Shown here: positions 61,909 to 64,000 of the stretch, in pieces
How positions within the stretch are numbered: position 1 is the stretch's first letter
Layout: each line of letters opens with the position of its first letter
The notes under the pieces: generated by a model
Told to the model about the DNA's origin: nothing
Databases searched by the model: none
What the model saw: only the letters and a program-made list of their open reading frames with translations
Program-made: the position numbers and the translations under genes
Assembly (NCBI RefSeq): GCF_009928485.1
Contig: NZ_JAABNP010000008.1
Span: forward strand, 1 to 64,000
Reading direction: 5' to 3'
Length of the DNA stretch: 64,000 nucleotides
Origin: Clostridium sp. C2-6-12
GTDB taxonomy: Bacteria; Bacillota; Clostridia; Clostridiales; Clostridiaceae

Positions 61909-63885
61909 TTAGTATACAGCATTTCGTTTTATAATTCTCATATAAGATTTAACTGATAACAGATAAAAGCATAAATAAATTAATACATATACCACTATAG
62001 TTCCACCTACATATTCTATAAGAGCTAATGACCAGCCACAATATTTTAGATAAGCTCCAAGTGCTGCCATGCTGTTAAGAATTGCAAATAAAAGTGGCAT
62101 CACAAAAATAAAACCTAATTGTTTAGATATAATTCTTAAAGTTTCCTTTGTACTTAAGCCAATTTTAGAAAGTATAGAATATCTATCCTTATCTTCATGT
62201 GCTTCTGTCAATTGCTTATAATACATTATGCTTCCAGTGGAAATGACAAAAAGAATTCCAATAAATATACCTATAAATACATAACTGCCATAAAGAGTAT
62301 GTGTAGATGTGTATATATCATAATATGATGATAAGGGAGATCCATTAGGAATTATCTGTCTAAGCTCTTTAACAACTTTTCCACTTTTTAATTCCTTATC
62401 AAAATTATATGTTCTTATAATAGTAAGATTTTTATTATCTTTTAAAAGCTTGTTAAAAGTTATATCTGGTACTACTATAGTAGCTTTTTGAAATTCAGAA
62501 CCTAAAACACATCTTACATCTGAATCAGAAATATCAAATTCATAAGCTTCATCATTAATTGTTGCATTAAGTTTATCACCAGCTAATCTTCGTCTTCCAC
62601 TAGCTAAGCTGCTAACTTCAATAAAAAAACATTGGTTTTTCTTACTTATTTCAATATCAGTAACCCTATCTACAATGTCTGTACCTCTATTAAAGCCTGA
62701 ATTGCTTAAAATATCCTTATATTCAGATTCTGACATTATATACATGTCAAAAGGCCCCTTTAGATCTCGACCAAATGGACCTTTGTATTTATCTGTAAGT
62801 CCACTTCCATTTATCATTACATAGTCTTTTTTATAAGTTACTTTAATTTCATTATTATTATTAATAACTTCTTCAACACTTTTATTGATTTTTTCGTTGC
62901 TTCCTTCAAACATTACTGAAAATGGACTTCCATTTGGCCCTACTTTTTCAATAAACATGCTAAAACTAAATGTAAAGCAAAGTGCTGTAATTGCAACACT
63001 TGATACAACAGCTATTGTTGCGAGAAGATTTGAGTTTCCTTTAATTCTATAGATAATCTGAGATACTCCAATTAGGTTTTCTCCTTTGTAATAGACCCTT
63101 TTATTTTTCTCAAATAGCTTTAATAAGTAAATTATTAAATTGTTAAACAATAGATAAGTTCCTAAGATAACAAGTATAATTACAACAAGCCCCTCATACA
63201 CCATCTTAATGCCACCTGATTCAGCATCTATTATGAAGGCTCCAAAGTATCCGAACACTACCATTAATATTGACAATATTGCTAATGCTTTTGAAAACTT
63301 AGGCTGCTTTTCTCCTTCCTTAGAGGCATGAATAAGTTCTATTAGTTTAAATTTATAAATTATTCTATATGCTTTTATTGAATTTAATAAAAATATAACC
63401 ATAAAAACTAAAATAGTCATTACAACTGATCTAATATCAAAGTTATACTCAATAGGCACTGCTGACTTCATACATAAAGTGAGTATTTTTAAAAAGAATC
63501 TTGAGGTAATTGCACCTAAAGGCACCCCAACAATTAGTGCTAATACACCTAGATAAATATTTTAAAAAAACATCAATTTTCCTATTTCCTTTTTTTTTAT
63601 TCCAACAAGGGAATATATAGCAACTTCTTTCTTTTTGTTTTTTATAAAGAAGCTATTTGAATACCATATAAAAATAGCTGAAAATATTATAACTATGAAC
63701 GATGCAGCTTCAAAAATAACACCAACTTTAACCTTTGCTGAGCTAAAAGTTTGTATTTGATCAGTGTAATATATAGAATAAAATATCATAAGAATGAAAA
63801 CAGATATTAATGTACTTATAAAATAAGAAACATAGTTATTAAAATTGTGTTTTACATTATTAAGTCCAAGTTTAAATAATGTCAC
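61909..63885 (-). pseudogene. bceB: Bce-type ABC permease (FtsX domain) interrupted by an in-frame stop
   Basis: The two parts (63562-63885 and 61909-63561) are in the same frame and together form a 658-codon FtsX-type permease with ten helices and a large extracytoplasmic loop, as in BceB bacitracin-type exporters. A TAA at 63562-63564 follows KEIGKLMFF and is followed by NIYLGVLALIVGVPLGAITS, which continues the family helix. A single change at a Glu, Gln or Lys codon would explain it. The start GTG 63885 follows GGAGG by 8 bases. Confidence 0.85.
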
Positions 63886-64000
63886 TTTCAGCACCTCCTA
63901 CATTTGCAAGAGTGCTAAGTATTTCATTATAAAATTCCTTCCTGCTCCCTGTTTTTTCAAGTTCAGTATCAAGTATTCCATCTTTTATAAATATGATTCT
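63872..64000 (-). CDS. bceA: Bce-type ABC transporter ATP-binding protein, C-terminal part
   Basis: The last 42 codons before the stop read RIIFIKDGILDTELEKTGSR and end GGAESDII, the usual C-terminus of BceA-type ATPases. The gene runs out of the window. Its stop codon overlaps the permease start by 14 bases, so the two are translationally coupled. Confidence 0.8.
   Translation of the reverse strand, partial: RIIFIKDGILDTELEKTGSRKEFYNEILSTLANVGGAESDII

Noticed and set aside
63555..63580. Frameshift in the T7 run of the permease gene
   Set aside because: Both parts are in the same frame; the homopolymer does not need to change length, and the break is the TAA codon itself.

Overview
The window is AT-rich, densely coded DNA with strong GGAGG-type ribosome binding sites, many TTG/GTG starts and hairpin-plus-U-run terminators. 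Gene content (IspH fused to S1 domains, clostridial preQ1 genes, Firmicutes-type signal peptidase, Hfq, LexA, mannose PTS with ManO, thiSFGH-tenI) points to an anaerobic low-GC Firmicute, most likely Clostridium sensu stricto near the C. beijerinckii/C. butyricum group. That placement is inference from gene content, not a database match.

Left end (1-16 kb): the 5' end of a group II intron lies just behind the terminator of a DUF1189 membrane protein gene. Next is a complete preQ1 pathway, queD-queE-folE-queC-queF, behind a class I preQ1 riboswitch with a visible terminator/antiterminator switch. Then come a BaiN-type flavoprotein, cmk with ispH-rpsA, a Nudix hydrolase, a MATE exporter, a DUF815 ATPase, ferritin, a pentapeptide-repeat protein and several very small hydrophilic proteins.

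Middle (16-37 kb): GNAT, miaB, ybaK, an HTH protein with a Vsr-like nuclease signature, a tyrosine recombinase, a repeat-containing lipoprotein, a free methionine sulfoxide reductase, lexA with a LexA box over its promoter, and a minus-strand block of PLP enzyme, hfq, miaA and mutL. mutS is not beside mutL, and miaB lies 11 kb away. Further minus-strand genes are a methyltransferase, signal peptidase, an Xre regulator with a small membrane protein, aat, DUF434, a predicted nucleic-acid deaminase, ldh and another methyltransferase.

Right part (37-64 kb): a three-gene ABC-2 exporter; a phospholipase C-like protein without signal peptide; the thiazole operon thiS-thiF-thiG-thiH-tenI behind a strong leader hairpin and with no TPP riboswitch; a mannose PTS operon with a cre site and a long self-closing leader; ric with an FNR/CRP-like box; a HAD hydrolase and a deaminase; a heterodimeric ABC exporter; an EamA transporter behind a leader terminator; a GH43 enzyme beside the remnant of a foldase gene; and a two-component system with a Bce-type ABC transporter whose permease carries an in-frame stop.

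Two families of dispersed intergenic repeats recur across the window. They lie in the gaps around miaB and mutL where gene order departs from the usual clostridial arrangement. No tRNA, rRNA, CRISPR array or prophage was seen.
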